57,739 bases of DNA, from contig JAQBOV010000030.1 in NCBI GenBank assembly GCA_028287895.1, positions 1 through 57,739 on the forward strand, in the 5' to 3' direction. The position numbers were made by a program, and so were the translations under genes. A model generated the notes under the pieces. That model saw only the letters and a program-made list of their open reading frames with translations. It ran no database searches and was not told the origin of the DNA. Of the stretch, positions 1-9,300 are shown piece by piece; the stretch's first letter is position 1, and every line of letters starts with the position of its first letter. The DNA comes from Mucilaginibacter sp. GTDB taxonomy: Bacteria > Bacteroidota > Bacteroidia > Sphingobacteriales > Sphingobacteriaceae.

Positions 1-2
1 TG

Positions 3-500
3 AAATTAGAAAGGATAGATCTGTATCAGCTACATCGAATAGATCCTAAAGTACCCGAAGAGAAAACCTTTGAGTTCTTGAAAAAAGTACAACAGGAAGG
101 CAAAGTGAAACACATCGGGCTGTCCGAGGTCAGCATTGAAAACATAAAACGTGCACAGCAATATTTCGAGGTAGTTTCTGTTCAAAACATGTATAGTGTA
201 GATAATCGGAACTGGGAACCCGTGCTTGAATATTGCAAAGAAAATAATATTGCTTTTATACCCTGGTTCCCACTGAATGCAGGAAATGTGGAAGCGCAGG
301 AAAAAATAAGACAGGTAGCATCAAAACATAATGCAACTACCCACCAGGTGGCTTTAAGCTGGCTGCTTCACCATGCAGATAATATCTTATTGATACCCGG
401 AACCTCAAGTGTTGAACACCTGGAAGAAAACATGCAAACCCCGGAACTCGAATTGACTAATGAAGATATGCGTATACTTAATAGCATATCGCCTCAATAA
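3..500 (+). CDS. aldo/keto reductase, C-terminal part (5' end outside window)
   Basis: The reading frame is open from base 3, so this is the last about 165 residues of a longer protein. It begins with LERIDLYQLHRID, the strand-7-type motif of the aldo/keto reductase TIM barrel. HIGLSEVS follows, then a hydrophobic IPWFPL strand, and late in the chain IPGTSSVEHLEEN, the NADPH-phosphate-binding segment of the family. It probably reduces a carbonyl compound with NADPH in the cytosol. The catalytic Asp/Tyr/Lys/His residues of the N-terminal half are outside the window, so substrate and activity cannot be judged. A terminator-like hairpin follows 130 bases later. Confidence 0.9.
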   Translation, partial: KLERIDLYQLHRIDPKVPEEKTFEFLKKVQQEGKVKHIGLSEVSIENIKRAQQYFEVVSVQNMYSVDNRNWEPVLEYCKENNIAFIPWFPLNAGNVEAQEKIRQVASKHNATTHQVALSWLLHHADNILLIPGTSSVEHLEENMQTPELELTNEDMRILNSISPQ

Positions 501-631
501 GCACTATATTGAACCTATAGTTATTTCCTGTCTTTAATTAATAATTAATGAAACTTTAAATCAGCCGGTTACGTAAAATAGGAAGTGAAAAGTTTAGTTA
601 AAGTTTAGGTGTAAGGTTAAATGTAACAATG

Positions 632-660
632 CCCCCCTCTATTGCGGGGGTATTTTTGTT
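632..660 (+). terminator. probable intrinsic terminator
   Basis: A five-base C run (632-636) can pair with a five-base G run (646-650) around a short loop. A T-rich tract, TATTTTTGTT, follows directly. It would end the aldo/keto reductase transcript. The rest of the 500-795 gap is AT-rich and shows no other gene. Confidence 0.6.
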
Positions 661-795
661 TTACATTAACCGTAATGAAAATATTGTCCATTTAATTAGT
701 GTTAAAAGAAAGAACAGATTAATTAATACATTAAACCTTTTGGCTTTACAGCCGTCATACAAAAATTAAAAACAATTCAACAACCCCCTTAAGTT

Positions 796-1575
796 ATGAA
801 AACAATCAAACTATCCTTAATCATTTTGCTGATGTTGGGCGCTTTTTCATGTAAAAAAGACAACAGTGCTTCTACAAGCGGCAGCGTTACTAGCGATCAG
901 GCAGCTGACATTGCTGCTGGTTCACTTGCCGAGAATTCCCAGGGACTTGCAACCGTTACCGATGATATAGCGGTAAATGCACAAGGTCTGAACTCGACCG
1001 GTCTTACAGTTAATTCTAACGGCGTTTCCCCCGCTTCGGTACAGCAGGCATGTGGTACCACCCTTACAGACAGTGTAACAAGGGCATTGACACTGGACTC
1101 TGTTACTATCAACTATTTTTTTAAGTATAGCCATACTTTAAATTGTAATACAAGCAGCCAACCGGATAATCTGGTCAACGTTTTAACCTATCATGGAAAC
1201 TTTGATGGCCCAAGGTTAACATCAACAAATTCAGGAAGCTCAACGTTTACTATTGCCGGTTTAACAACAAATGCAACAAACTTTGTAGTAAATGGCGAAT
1301 ATAAACGTGCAGGCACGTTCCAGTCAAAGGTTGGTGATAAAGCTTCAGGCAACAGTAATGTGGATATCGTGGTCACTAATTTGAAATTAAGTAAACCGGA
1401 TAGAAAAATAGTAAGCGGGAGTGCAACCATAGCCATAACCGGAACCGGTGCAAAAGGAGTTTCCTTTAGCTACGCCGGTACACTTGTATTCAATGGCGAT
1501 GAAACTGCTACATTGACTATAAATGGCACAGGATATACCATTAATTTGACTAACGGATTCAAAATAAAAAAATAA
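796..1575 (+). CDS. hypothetical secreted lipoprotein
   Basis: A 259-residue protein with a clear lipoprotein signal: a Lys-containing N-terminus, a hydrophobic core LIILLMLG, and a lipobox ending in Cys19 (GAFSCKK). The mature part is rich in Thr, Ser, Asn and Gly, with beta-strand-like alternation in its second half (for example GSATIAITGTG, GTLVFNGDETATL). It is therefore probably an all-beta domain anchored in the outer or inner membrane. I do not recognise a family. The gene stands alone, with a strong terminator right behind it. The two Cys residues near positions 77 and 107 could form a disulfide in the periplasm; that is inference. Confidence 0.8.
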   Translation: MKTIKLSLIILLMLGAFSCKKDNSASTSGSVTSDQAADIAAGSLAENSQGLATVTDDIAVNAQGLNSTGLTVNSNGVSPASVQQACGTTLTDSVTRALTLDSVTINYFFKYSHTLNCNTSSQPDNLVNVLTYHGNFDGPRLTSTNSGSSTFTIAGLTTNATNFVVNGEYKRAGTFQSKVGDKASGNSNVDIVVTNLKLSKPDRKIVSGSATIAITGTGAKGVSFSYAGTLVFNGDETATLTINGTGYTINLTNGFKIKK

Positions 1576-1597
1576 AAACTTGCGATTTATATCTGAA

Positions 1598-1630
1598 CCG
1601 GGCAGCCAAAAGCTGCCCGGTTTTTTTTTT
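1598..1630 (+). terminator. strong intrinsic terminator
   Basis: The nine-base arm CCGGGCAGC (1598-1606) pairs perfectly with GCTGCCCGG (1612-1620) across a five-base loop, and ten T follow. It ends the lipoprotein gene and insulates it from the convergent YciI gene. Confidence 0.9.
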
Positions 1631-1632
1631 AC

Positions 1633-1923
1633 TTACACATCAGCCACTTTAAACGGCTTTACATCAAAACTTTCCCAAACTTTCTGAGTAATATATGGTT
1701 CATTTTGCTGCCACCCCTGCAACTCTTCCTCGGTCTCGAATTGCACGATCATCACCGAACCGGTCATCTTACCCTGGTCGTTTAAAATAGCGCCGCCGAA
1801 CACAAAATTCCCATTCGCTTTTAAATCTTTTACTCCGTCAAAATGATGAGGGCGTACATTCATCCGGCGTTGCAGCGCGCCAGGATCCGTATAGTCGTAG
1901 GCAGTTACCAGATATTGGTTCAT
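1633..1923 (-). CDS. YciI family protein
   Basis: A small 96-residue cytosolic protein of the YciI (dimeric alpha-beta-barrel) family. It has the opening strand YLVTAYDYTDPGALQRR, the conserved His-rich stretch MNVRPHHFDGVKDLKANG, the GGAILND strand, and the closing segment EEELQGWQQNEPYITQKVW. Members bind small molecules and some act as hydrolases or dehalogenases, but most have no known substrate. It starts with ATG and is transcribed alone, divergently from galK. Its upstream region holds a pair of 20-base direct repeats listed separately. Confidence 0.85.
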   Translation of the reverse strand: MNQYLVTAYDYTDPGALQRRMNVRPHHFDGVKDLKANGNFVFGGAILNDQGKMTGSVMIVQFETEEELQGWQQNEPYITQKVWESFDVKPFKVADV

Positions 1924-1954
1924 CTTATTTTTTATTTATTATTTTTATTGGGAT

Positions 1955-2009
1955 AACAAAGAAAATACTAATAGCTATCTTTATTAGTCAACAAAGGAAA
2001 TACTATTAG
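1955..2009. repeat. pair of near-identical 20-bp direct repeats in yciI-galK spacer
   Basis: Bases 1955-1974 and 1990-2009 agree at 18 of 20 positions, starting AACAAAG and ending TTAG/ATAG. They are offset by 35 bp. They lie 32-86 bases upstream of the YciI start codon and about 110 bases upstream of galK, a good position for a transcription-factor site. Confidence 0.6.
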
Positions 2010-2117
2010 GTTTATTCAGACATATTTTATTTCACAAATTTAAAAACTCTTTATTTTATTTTTACACTAACCGGTATATCATCCAACTAAGATCAATAAT
2101 AACTGTAAATTTTACAT

Positions 2118-2125
2118 TATATTTG
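2118..2125 (+). promoter_or_regulatory. Bacteroidota-type -7 promoter box of galK
   Basis: TATATTTG matches the Bacteroidota sigma-factor -7 consensus TAnnTTTG. Transcription would begin around 2131, so a TTG start at 2123 would lie before the transcript. This decides in favour of the ATG at 2153. No clear -33 TTG is seen. Confidence 0.55.
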
Positions 2126-2152
2126 TTTCGCCAATTTAATGCTACTTTAAAG

Positions 2153-3325
2153 ATGAAGAAAAACCTGTACCGGGAATTTAAAAACTTGTTTAATAAAGAT
2201 GCCGAAAACGCTTGGTTCTCACCGGGACGGGTAAATCTTATTGGCGAGCATATTGACTATAACGGGGGCTTGGTAATGCCATGTGCCATCACTTTCGGCA
2301 CATACGTTGTAGCAGCTACTAACGATGATGGGATGTTCCGTTTCAGGAGCCTGAATTTTGAAGATAAATTGGATATTTCTTTACAGCAGGATTACAAAAA
2401 AACCGGCGAAAGCTGGTTCAATTATCCGCTGGGTATTATTAACTACTTTTTAAAGGACGGTCACCAGCTTCAGGGACTTGATTTGTTATACTACGGCGAT
2501 ATTCCCATCAGCTCGGGTTTATCATCCTCAGCCTCTATTGAAGTAGTTACTGCCTATGCTTTGAATGATCTGTTTAATTGCGGATATTCAAAACTTGACC
2601 TTGTAAAATTAGGTAAGGAGGTTGAGAATGTATTCATCGGTGTTAATTGCGGCATTATGGATCAGTTTGCTGTAGCCTTTGGGGAAAAGGACAAAGCACT
2701 GATGCTAAATTGCGACACACTGGAATACAAGGCTGTTGACAGTAACCTGGGCGAACATGTGCTGGCTATAATCAATACCAACAAGCCACGCAAACTGGCC
2801 GAATCAAAATATAACGAACGCGTACAGGAATGCCAGGCTGCGCTTAAAGCCCTTCAACAGGAACTGAATATCCAAAACCTGTGTGATATTGATAGCACCG
2901 CCCTCAAACGATATCAGCATTTAATTAAAGATGAAGTAGTGCTTAAACGTGCCAGACATGTAATTGAAGAAAATGACCGCGTTAAGCTGGCTGCTGAGGC
3001 ATTGGCCAGTAGCAACCTGGCAGAGTTTGGCAGACTGATGTATGCTTCGCATAATTCATTAAAGAACCTCTATGAGGTAAGCGGCGAGGAACTGGATGCC
3101 ATTGTTGAATACAGCAAAATAGATCCCAACGTAGCCGGTGCAAGAATGACAGGCGCCGGATTTGGCGGTTGCGCCATTGCATTGGTTAAAGAAAGCGCCT
3201 TTGATAATTTCAGCAAAGCCGTTGCGGCCTATTATACCGATAAAATTGGCTATGCACCATCAGTTTACAGTTCACTGATAGGTGATGGAGTAGGATTATT
3301 AAAGGAAGTTGTAGGCAATCTCTAA
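2153..3325 (+). CDS. galK: galactokinase
   Basis: It phosphorylates galactose at C1 with ATP, the entry step of the Leloir pathway, in the cytosol. At 390 residues it has the usual GalK length. It shows the galactokinase signature SPGRVNLIGEHIDYNGG (residues 23-39), the GHMP ATP-binding loop PISSGLSSSAS (about 120-133) and the C-terminal GHMP motif GARMTGAGFGGCAIALV. The ATG at 2153 is chosen because an in-frame TTG at 2123 overlaps the -7 box. No other galactose gene is adjacent. The following spacer is a heptamer/octamer array leading straight to the next gene. Confidence 0.96.
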   Translation: MKKNLYREFKNLFNKDAENAWFSPGRVNLIGEHIDYNGGLVMPCAITFGTYVVAATNDDGMFRFRSLNFEDKLDISLQQDYKKTGESWFNYPLGIINYFLKDGHQLQGLDLLYYGDIPISSGLSSSASIEVVTAYALNDLFNCGYSKLDLVKLGKEVENVFIGVNCGIMDQFAVAFGEKDKALMLNCDTLEYKAVDSNLGEHVLAIINTNKPRKLAESKYNERVQECQAALKALQQELNIQNLCDIDSTALKRYQHLIKDEVVLKRARHVIEENDRVKLAAEALASSNLAEFGRLMYASHNSLKNLYEVSGEELDAIVEYSKIDPNVAGARMTGAGFGGCAIALVKESAFDNFSKAVAAYYTDKIGYAPSVYSSLIGDGVGLLKEVVGNL

Positions 3326-3405
3326 ATTTCAAACGCTAAGTTCTAAACTCTAAGCACTAAATCCTAACTTTACAGCATTTCAACTTTACAACTTTCCAAC
3401 ACCCC
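3322..3405. repeat. degenerate heptamer array passing into octamer array
   Basis: From the galK stop codon the spacer runs as 7-base units: CTAA plus three variable bases occurs at 3322, 3336, 3343, 3350, 3357 and 3364. From 3366 the period changes to 8 (AACTTTAC at 3366, AGCATTTC, AACTTTAC at 3382, AACTTTCC at 3390, AACACCCC at 3398). It ends one base before the next start codon. Confidence 0.8.
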
Positions 3406-3406
3406 A

Positions 3407-3955
3407 GTGCGTAAACTAAAACTTGACGAATTAAACCGCGCCTCGGTTTCTGAATTTAAGGCCCAGCAAAAACTTCCGGTTGTAGTAGTGCTGGACAACG
3501 TGCGCAGTATGCACAATGTGGGCTCCATTTTTCGCACTTGCGATGGCTTTGCGGTAGAACAGGTTTGCCTTTGCGGTATTACCGGTCAGCCCCCCCACCG
3601 CGAGATAGAAAAAACAGCATTGGGCGCTACTCGGTCTGTTAACTGGGTTTATTACGCTGATCCCCTGCAGGCCGTTGAACAATTACGCAAAGATGGATAC
3701 TGCATCCTTGCAGTGGAACAGGCGGAGAAAAGTATTATGCTCAACGAGTTTGGGGCTAAAAAGGATGAAAAATATGCCTTAATATTTGGCAACGAAGTAA
3801 ACGGCGTCAGTGATGAGGTAATGAAAGTGATAGATGCCTGCATAGAAATACCCCAGTTTGGCACCAAACATTCGTTCAATATTGTAGTTTCGGCGGGGAT
3901 AGTGCTTTGGGATTTCTTTACCCGGTTAACACCATATACTGATTTGAGGGATTAA
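3407..3955 (+). CDS. TrmH/SpoU family RNA 2'-O-methyltransferase
   Basis: A 182-residue SPOUT methyltransferase that transfers a methyl group from S-adenosylmethionine to a ribose 2'-OH in tRNA or rRNA. All three SpoU motifs are present: motif 1 NVRSMHNVGSIFRTCDGF (31-48) with the catalytic Arg, motif 2 LIFGNEVNGVS (125-135), and motif 3 IPQFGTKHSFNIVVSAG (148-164), which forms the trefoil-knot cofactor site. The start is a GTG directly after the tandem array. It lacks the N-terminal substrate domain of larger TrmH and RlmB proteins, so the target RNA cannot be named. Confidence 0.92.
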   Translation: MRKLKLDELNRASVSEFKAQQKLPVVVVLDNVRSMHNVGSIFRTCDGFAVEQVCLCGITGQPPHREIEKTALGATRSVNWVYYADPLQAVEQLRKDGYCILAVEQAEKSIMLNEFGAKKDEKYALIFGNEVNGVSDEVMKVIDACIEIPQFGTKHSFNIVVSAGIVLWDFFTRLTPYTDLRD

Positions 3956-4035
3956 ACAAGATTGTTGATTTAAAGGATTAAATTTGATACTTATGTTGCA
4001 TATTTAATCAAGTAAATCCATACCATTCTCAAATC

Positions 4036-4695
4036 GTGTCCCCTCTGGCTAAAAAATTACAGATAAAACCCGGCAAACACTGGTTGCTTTTTAATGCACC
4101 CGAAAATTACCTGCTATCCCTTGAGCCTTTGCCCGAAGGAACAACCGTCGCTTATCAAGCCAGCGGCTCTTTCGATGGCATACAGCTATTTGTAGAAAAC
4201 AGCACCGAACTGGCTGAGGGTTTAAAAACTGTGGTACCTATATTAAAACCTGACAGTATCCTTTGGATCATCTACCCCAAAAAAGGTTCCGGTATGAAAA
4301 GCGACCTGGAAATGATGAGCAGTTGGGATGAACCGGCCAAATATGGATTGAGAGGCGTTGCAGCAGCGGCAGTAAATAAAATATGGACGGCGCTGCGTTT
4401 CAGACCCGAGGGACAATCCAAAGTCTCTGATACCTGTAATCAAAATATAAGGCAAAACGAATACGGCGCTTATGTTGATGTGGACCATAAAATCGTCACC
4501 TTACCTGATGAGATAAAATCTGTGTTGCAGAAAAGCCCGCAGGCATTAGCCAATTACGAGAAATTATCCTATTCAAACCGAAAGGAATATGTGCTTTGGA
4601 TACTAACTGCCAAACAAGAAAGAACTCGTAGCGAAAGATTGGTTAAATTAGTTGAAAAGTTGGGCGCTGGCAAGAAGAACCCGGCGGAAAAATAA
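4036..4695 (+). CDS. YdeI/OmpD-associated family protein with DUF3052-like N-terminus
   Basis: 219 residues. The N-terminal half (about 1-125) has the pattern of DUF3052-like proteins: ILWIIYPKKGSGMKSDLEM followed by a Trp-containing turn. The C-terminal part (about 155-210) matches the YdeI/OmpD-associated domain, with LPDEIKSVLQKSPQALANYEKL, then SNRKEYVLWI and TRSERLVKLVEKL. Relatives are linked to bacteriocin or peptide resistance, but the biochemical role is unknown. The start is GTG. The spacer before it (3956-4035) is made of repeated GATTNA-type words and their complements. It is convergent with gltD. Confidence 0.75.
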   Translation: MSPLAKKLQIKPGKHWLLFNAPENYLLSLEPLPEGTTVAYQASGSFDGIQLFVENSTELAEGLKTVVPILKPDSILWIIYPKKGSGMKSDLEMMSSWDEPAKYGLRGVAAAAVNKIWTALRFRPEGQSKVSDTCNQNIRQNEYGAYVDVDHKIVTLPDEIKSVLQKSPQALANYEKLSYSNRKEYVLWILTAKQERTRSERLVKLVEKLGAGKKNPAEK

Positions 4696-4834
4696 ACGGA
4701 TGCAATAATCTTGAACGGGGCTTCGATAGCAGGTATTGAAGATTTCCTCATGCGATTAAAAGCCGGACAACATTCCGCTGCCCGGCTCAACCTGGGTTTA
4801 TTAACTGATTGTTTTAGAAAATTCCTTATAAGAA

Positions 4835-4855
4835 CCAATCACTGATCACCAATCA
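4835..4855. repeat. short heptamer array
   Basis: Three 7-base units in tandem (CCAATCA, CTGATCA, CCAATCA) lie a few bases beyond the gltD stop codon in the convergent gap 4696-4861. That gap otherwise shows no gene. Confidence 0.6.
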
Positions 4856-4861
4856 CAAACC

Positions 4862-6340
4862 TTAAAACACCTGCTCAAACTGGTTAACAGCATCTCTGCT
4901 CTCCAGGATAGAATGTCCCATTAAAAATTCGTCCACCTTACGTGCTGCTTCACGACCCTCGGAGATAGCCCAAACCACCAATGATTGTCCACGGCGCATA
5001 TCGCCTGCTGCAAACACCTTGCTTACGTTGGTGCGGTACAGGCCTTCTTTAGCCTTTACATTCTTACGTTCGTCCAAATGAACATTCAGGCTGTTTAATA
5101 ATCCTTCATGCTGCGGATGCAAAAATCCCATGGCAAGGAAAACACGCTGGCATTCTATTTCACGTTCAGAACCTGCCACCTCAATAAATTTAATTGGCCT
5201 GTTCATTACATCCAGTTCCCAGCTAACATCAGTTATTTTAATGGCCCTTAGATTGCCATTCCCGTCACCTAAAAACTCCTTGGTATTGATACCCCAATAG
5301 CGGTCGCAGCCTTCTTCATGGCTGCTGGTTGTTTTCATCACCATGGGGTATGTTGGCCATGGCATATGTTGAGTACGTTGTTGCGGAGGCTGCATCATCA
5401 CTTCAAATTGCTTGATTGATTTTGCACCCTGCCTGTTTGATGTACCCACACAATCTGAGCCGGTATCACCACCACCTATGACAATCACATCCTTGCCGGT
5501 TGCCAGTATATCTTCGCCATCAAAGCCGATGCCGCTTACGCGTTTGTTTTGTTGTTTCAGAAAATCCATGGCAAAATGGATGCCTTTCAATTCCCTGCCG
5601 GGGATAGGTAAATTACGGGGGATGGTTGACCCACCGGCCAATACCACGGCATCGTTTGAGCGCACCAGTTCATCAGCAGGTAGATCCTTACCTATTTCCA
5701 GGTTACATCTGAAGACGATGCCATCGTCTTCCATTAATTGGACACGACGTTCAACAACCCATTTCTCCAGCTTAAAATCAGGGATGCCATAACGTAGTAA
5801 ACCACCCGGGCGGTCGTCACGCTCATAAACGGTAACCGCATGACCAGCCTTGGCTAACTGGGCTGCCGCAGCCAATCCTGCAGGGCCTGAACCAATTACG
5901 GCCACCTTTTTGCCTGTTTTAATAATTGGTGCTGTAGGCTTTACTAAATTCTTTTCGTAAGCGATCTCGATGATATGCTTTTCTATCTCCTCAATAGCAA
6001 CTGGTGGCTTGTTGATACCCAGCACGCATGCCGATTCGCAAGGAGCGGGACAAATTCTGCCGGTAAATTCAGGAAAGTTATTGGTTGATGACAGTATCTG
6101 GTAAGCTTCTTCCCAATTTTTACGATAAACAGCATCATTAAACTCAGGGATGATATTACCGAGCGGACAACCTGAATGGCAAAAAGGTATGCCACAGTCC
6201 ATACAACGGGCAGATTGCTCGTTCAGTTTTTCGCCGGTATACAAACTTTCAAACTCTTTGTAGTTCTTTACACGTTCTGCCGGAGATACTTTATTGGGAA
6301 GTTCCCTGTTAAACTCTTTAAATCCTGTTGCTTTTCCCAT
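4862..6340 (-). CDS. gltD: glutamate synthase, small (beta) subunit
   Basis: It transfers electrons from NADPH through FAD and iron-sulfur clusters to the large subunit for glutamate formation. 492 residues, the full family length. The N-terminal Cys clusters are intact: CMDCGIPFCHSGCPLGN (Cys46, 49, 54, 58) and GRICPAPCESACVLGI (about 95-110). The FAD site is VAVIGSGPAGLAAAAQLAKAG (first 20 residues of the motif near 147) and the NADPH site is VIVIGGGDTGSDCVG (near 290). It begins six bases after the gltB stop, so the two are co-transcribed and made in a fixed ratio. Confidence 0.97.
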   Translation of the reverse strand: MGKATGFKEFNRELPNKVSPAERVKNYKEFESLYTGEKLNEQSARCMDCGIPFCHSGCPLGNIIPEFNDAVYRKNWEEAYQILSSTNNFPEFTGRICPAPCESACVLGINKPPVAIEEIEKHIIEIAYEKNLVKPTAPIIKTGKKVAVIGSGPAGLAAAAQLAKAGHAVTVYERDDRPGGLLRYGIPDFKLEKWVVERRVQLMEDDGIVFRCNLEIGKDLPADELVRSNDAVVLAGGSTIPRNLPIPGRELKGIHFAMDFLKQQNKRVSGIGFDGEDILATGKDVIVIGGGDTGSDCVGTSNRQGAKSIKQFEVMMQPPQQRTQHMPWPTYPMVMKTTSSHEEGCDRYWGINTKEFLGDGNGNLRAIKITDVSWELDVMNRPIKFIEVAGSEREIECQRVFLAMGFLHPQHEGLLNSLNVHLDERKNVKAKEGLYRTNVSKVFAAGDMRRGQSLVVWAISEGREAARKVDEFLMGHSILESRDAVNQFEQVF

Positions 6341-6346
6341 AAAAAA

Positions 6347-9300
6347 TTAGCTGATAGTTTGAAGTTCTGCTTTTAGTATAACTTTTTTGTATTCTTTCGG
6401 AAACACCTTTACAAATTTGGTGGAGGCCTCATCCCAGTTTTTAAGCAGGTCTTTGGCTACTTTACTGCCGGTTAAGCTTAAATGCTTTTTTAGCAGGGCG
6501 ATGATGTGTTCCGAATCTTTGTCTGATAGCGGGTCAAGATCGACCATCTCTTTATTGCAGTTTTCTGCAAATGAATTGTCCGGATTATAAACCCAGGCAA
6601 TACCACCGCTCATACCTGCGGCAAAGTTGCGGCCTGTACTGCCTAATATCAGTGCAATACCGCCGGTCATGTACTCGCAACCGTGATCACCCACACCCTC
6701 TACAACCGCTGTAGCACCCGAGTTACGCACTGCGAAACGCTCGCCGGCCATGCCGCGGATAAATACCTCGCCAGAAGTGGCGCCATACATGGCCACGTTA
6801 CCGATGATAATATTATCCTCTGGTGTAAACTTAGCATCAGCCGAAGGATAGATAGCCAGTTGCGCTCCTGATAGTCCTTTGCCTACATAGTCATTAGCTT
6901 CGCCTTCCAGTTCAAAGGAAATACCCTTGGCTGTGAACGCACCGAAACTTTGCCCGGCTGAGCCTTTAAATTTATAGTTAATGGTATTATCAGGTAATCC
7001 GGCTGAACCGTATTTCTTTGATATTTCGTTGGATAACAGTGTGCCTATAGTACGATCTGTATTCTTAACATCGAACGACGCAAATACCGGCGTTTTATCT
7101 TCCAGGGCAACCTTTGCATGCTCCAACAGCTTCCAGTCCAGTATATTGTCCATGCCATGATCCTGTTTTTCACTATTATAAAGGGTCATGCCTTTGGTAT
7201 TATTAACCGGGTGCAATATGCCCGAAAGATCAATATGCTTCGCTTTCCAGTTTTGCAGACCATCCTTCACTTTCAGGAACTGAACTCTGCCCACCATTTC
7301 GTTAATGTTACGGAAACCTAGTTCAGCCATGATCTCGCGCAGCTCTTCAGCCATAAAGCGGAAAAGGTTGACGATATGCTCCGGCTTACCGGTAAATAAT
7401 TTCCTCAGGTCAGGATCTTGTGTGGCCACACCAACCGGACAAGTATTGAGATGGCATTTACGCATCATAATACAGCCACCTGCTACAAGGGCAGCGGTAG
7501 CAACACCCCATTCCTCAGCGCCCATTAAACAGGCTATTGCCAAATCGCGACCTGTTTTTAACTGACCGTCTGTTTGCAATACCACACGGCTGCGCAATTT
7601 ATTGCGAACCAGCGTCTGATGTGCTTCGGCTAAGCCTAACTCCCATGGCAAACCAGCGTGTTTGATAGAGCTAATAGGTGATGCACCCGTACCGCCGTCA
7701 TACCCGGCGATCAGGATCACATCGGCATGAGCTTTGGCCACACCGGCAGCGATGGTACCCACACCTGCTTTTGACACCAGCTTCACGTTGATACGGGCGG
7801 CACGATTGGCATTTTTCAGGTCGAATATTAACTGGGCCAAATCCTCTATCGAATAAATATCGTGGTGAGGCGGCGGCGATATTAAACCAACACCCGGTGT
7901 AGAGTGACGCACCTTGGCGATCCAATCATCTACCTTATGACCCGGTAACTGCCCGCCTTCGCCCGGTTTTGCACCCTGGGCCATTTTAATTTGCAGCTCA
8001 TCGGCATTGGTAAGATAATTTGAGGTTACCCCGAAACGTGCTGAGGCCACCTGCTTGATGGCTGAACGCATCGAATCGCCGTTAGGCAATTTTTCGTACC
8101 GTAATTCATCCTCGCCGCCTTCGCCTGTATTGCTTTTGCCGCCTATACGGTTCATCGCAATAGCCAATGTGCTATGTGCTTCGTGCGAAATTGATCCGAA
8201 TGACATTGCACCTGTAGCGAAACGCTTCATGATGCTTTCAGCAGATTCCACCTCATCCAAAGTGACAGATTCACGGTGATGGGCAAAATCAAGCAGGCCC
8301 CGTATGGTAAAGTGTTTCTCACCCTGCTCGTTGATCTGCTTTGCGTAGTTTTTATAAACAGAGTAATCGTTGGTGCGGGTAGCATGCTGCAATAAATGAA
8401 CAGTTTGCGGATTAAACAAATGTTCTTCTCCGCGGCGTTTCCATTGATAAATACCACCTTCGGGCAGTAGCAGATTGTCTGATTTGCCACTACCGAAACC
8501 AATGCGGTGCTTACAAAGCGACTCACGTGCTATTTCATCCAGCCCTAAACCACCAATACGGGTTACGGCACCGGCAAAATAGCGGTTCACCACCTCCTTG
8601 TTGATACCCAATATCTCAAACACCTGCGAGCCATGATAGGATTGTAATGTAGAGATACCCATTTTTGAAAATATCTTCAATAAACCATCATTGATAGCTT
8701 TAACATAATTCTTTATCAGCGTTTTGGTATCAAGGTTAGTTTCCAGGCTGCCATTGTTTTTAATAGTTTCAATGGTTGAAAGGGCCAGGTACGGATTGAT
8801 TGCCGTAGCGCCAAAAGCAAGCAATGTCGCAAAATGGTGTACTTCCCATGCGTCACCCGCTTCAACAACCAAACCTACGGCACCGCGACGGCCTTTTTTT
8901 ACCAAATGATGGTGCACTGCAGATACGGCCAGTAATGAGGGTATGGGAGCATGTTCAGAGTCTATAGCGCGATCTGACAATATTAATACTTCAAAACCTT
9001 CATCAACCGCATCCTCTGCATAGCGGCAAAGCCTTGCAATACCTTTTTCCATAGAACCCGGCATGCCATCGGCCACAAAATAGGTCTGCAGTGTTTTGGC
9101 ATGGAACAGTCCGGTATCAATACTTCTTAATTTCTCAAGATGATGATCTTTCAGGATAGGATGTTTCAGCATTACGCAATGGCAATGCATTTTATCCTCA
9201 TCCAACAGGTTACCGTTGTTGCCTATAAATGTAGCCAGGCTCATTACCAGGCGCTCGCGTATCGGGTCGATAGGCGGATTGGTAACCTGGGCAAAAAATT

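Noticed and set aside
2123..2152. TTG start of galK
   Set aside because: It overlaps the -7 promoter box, so it would not be in the mRNA; the ATG at 2153 fits the family N-terminus.
3322..3405. CRISPR-like array
   Set aside because: Units are 7-8 bases with internal substitutions and no spacers; no cas genes are in the window.
8227..8526. Frames on the opposite strand of gltB and of other long genes
   Set aside because: They are shadows of strongly supported coding regions and show no protein family features.
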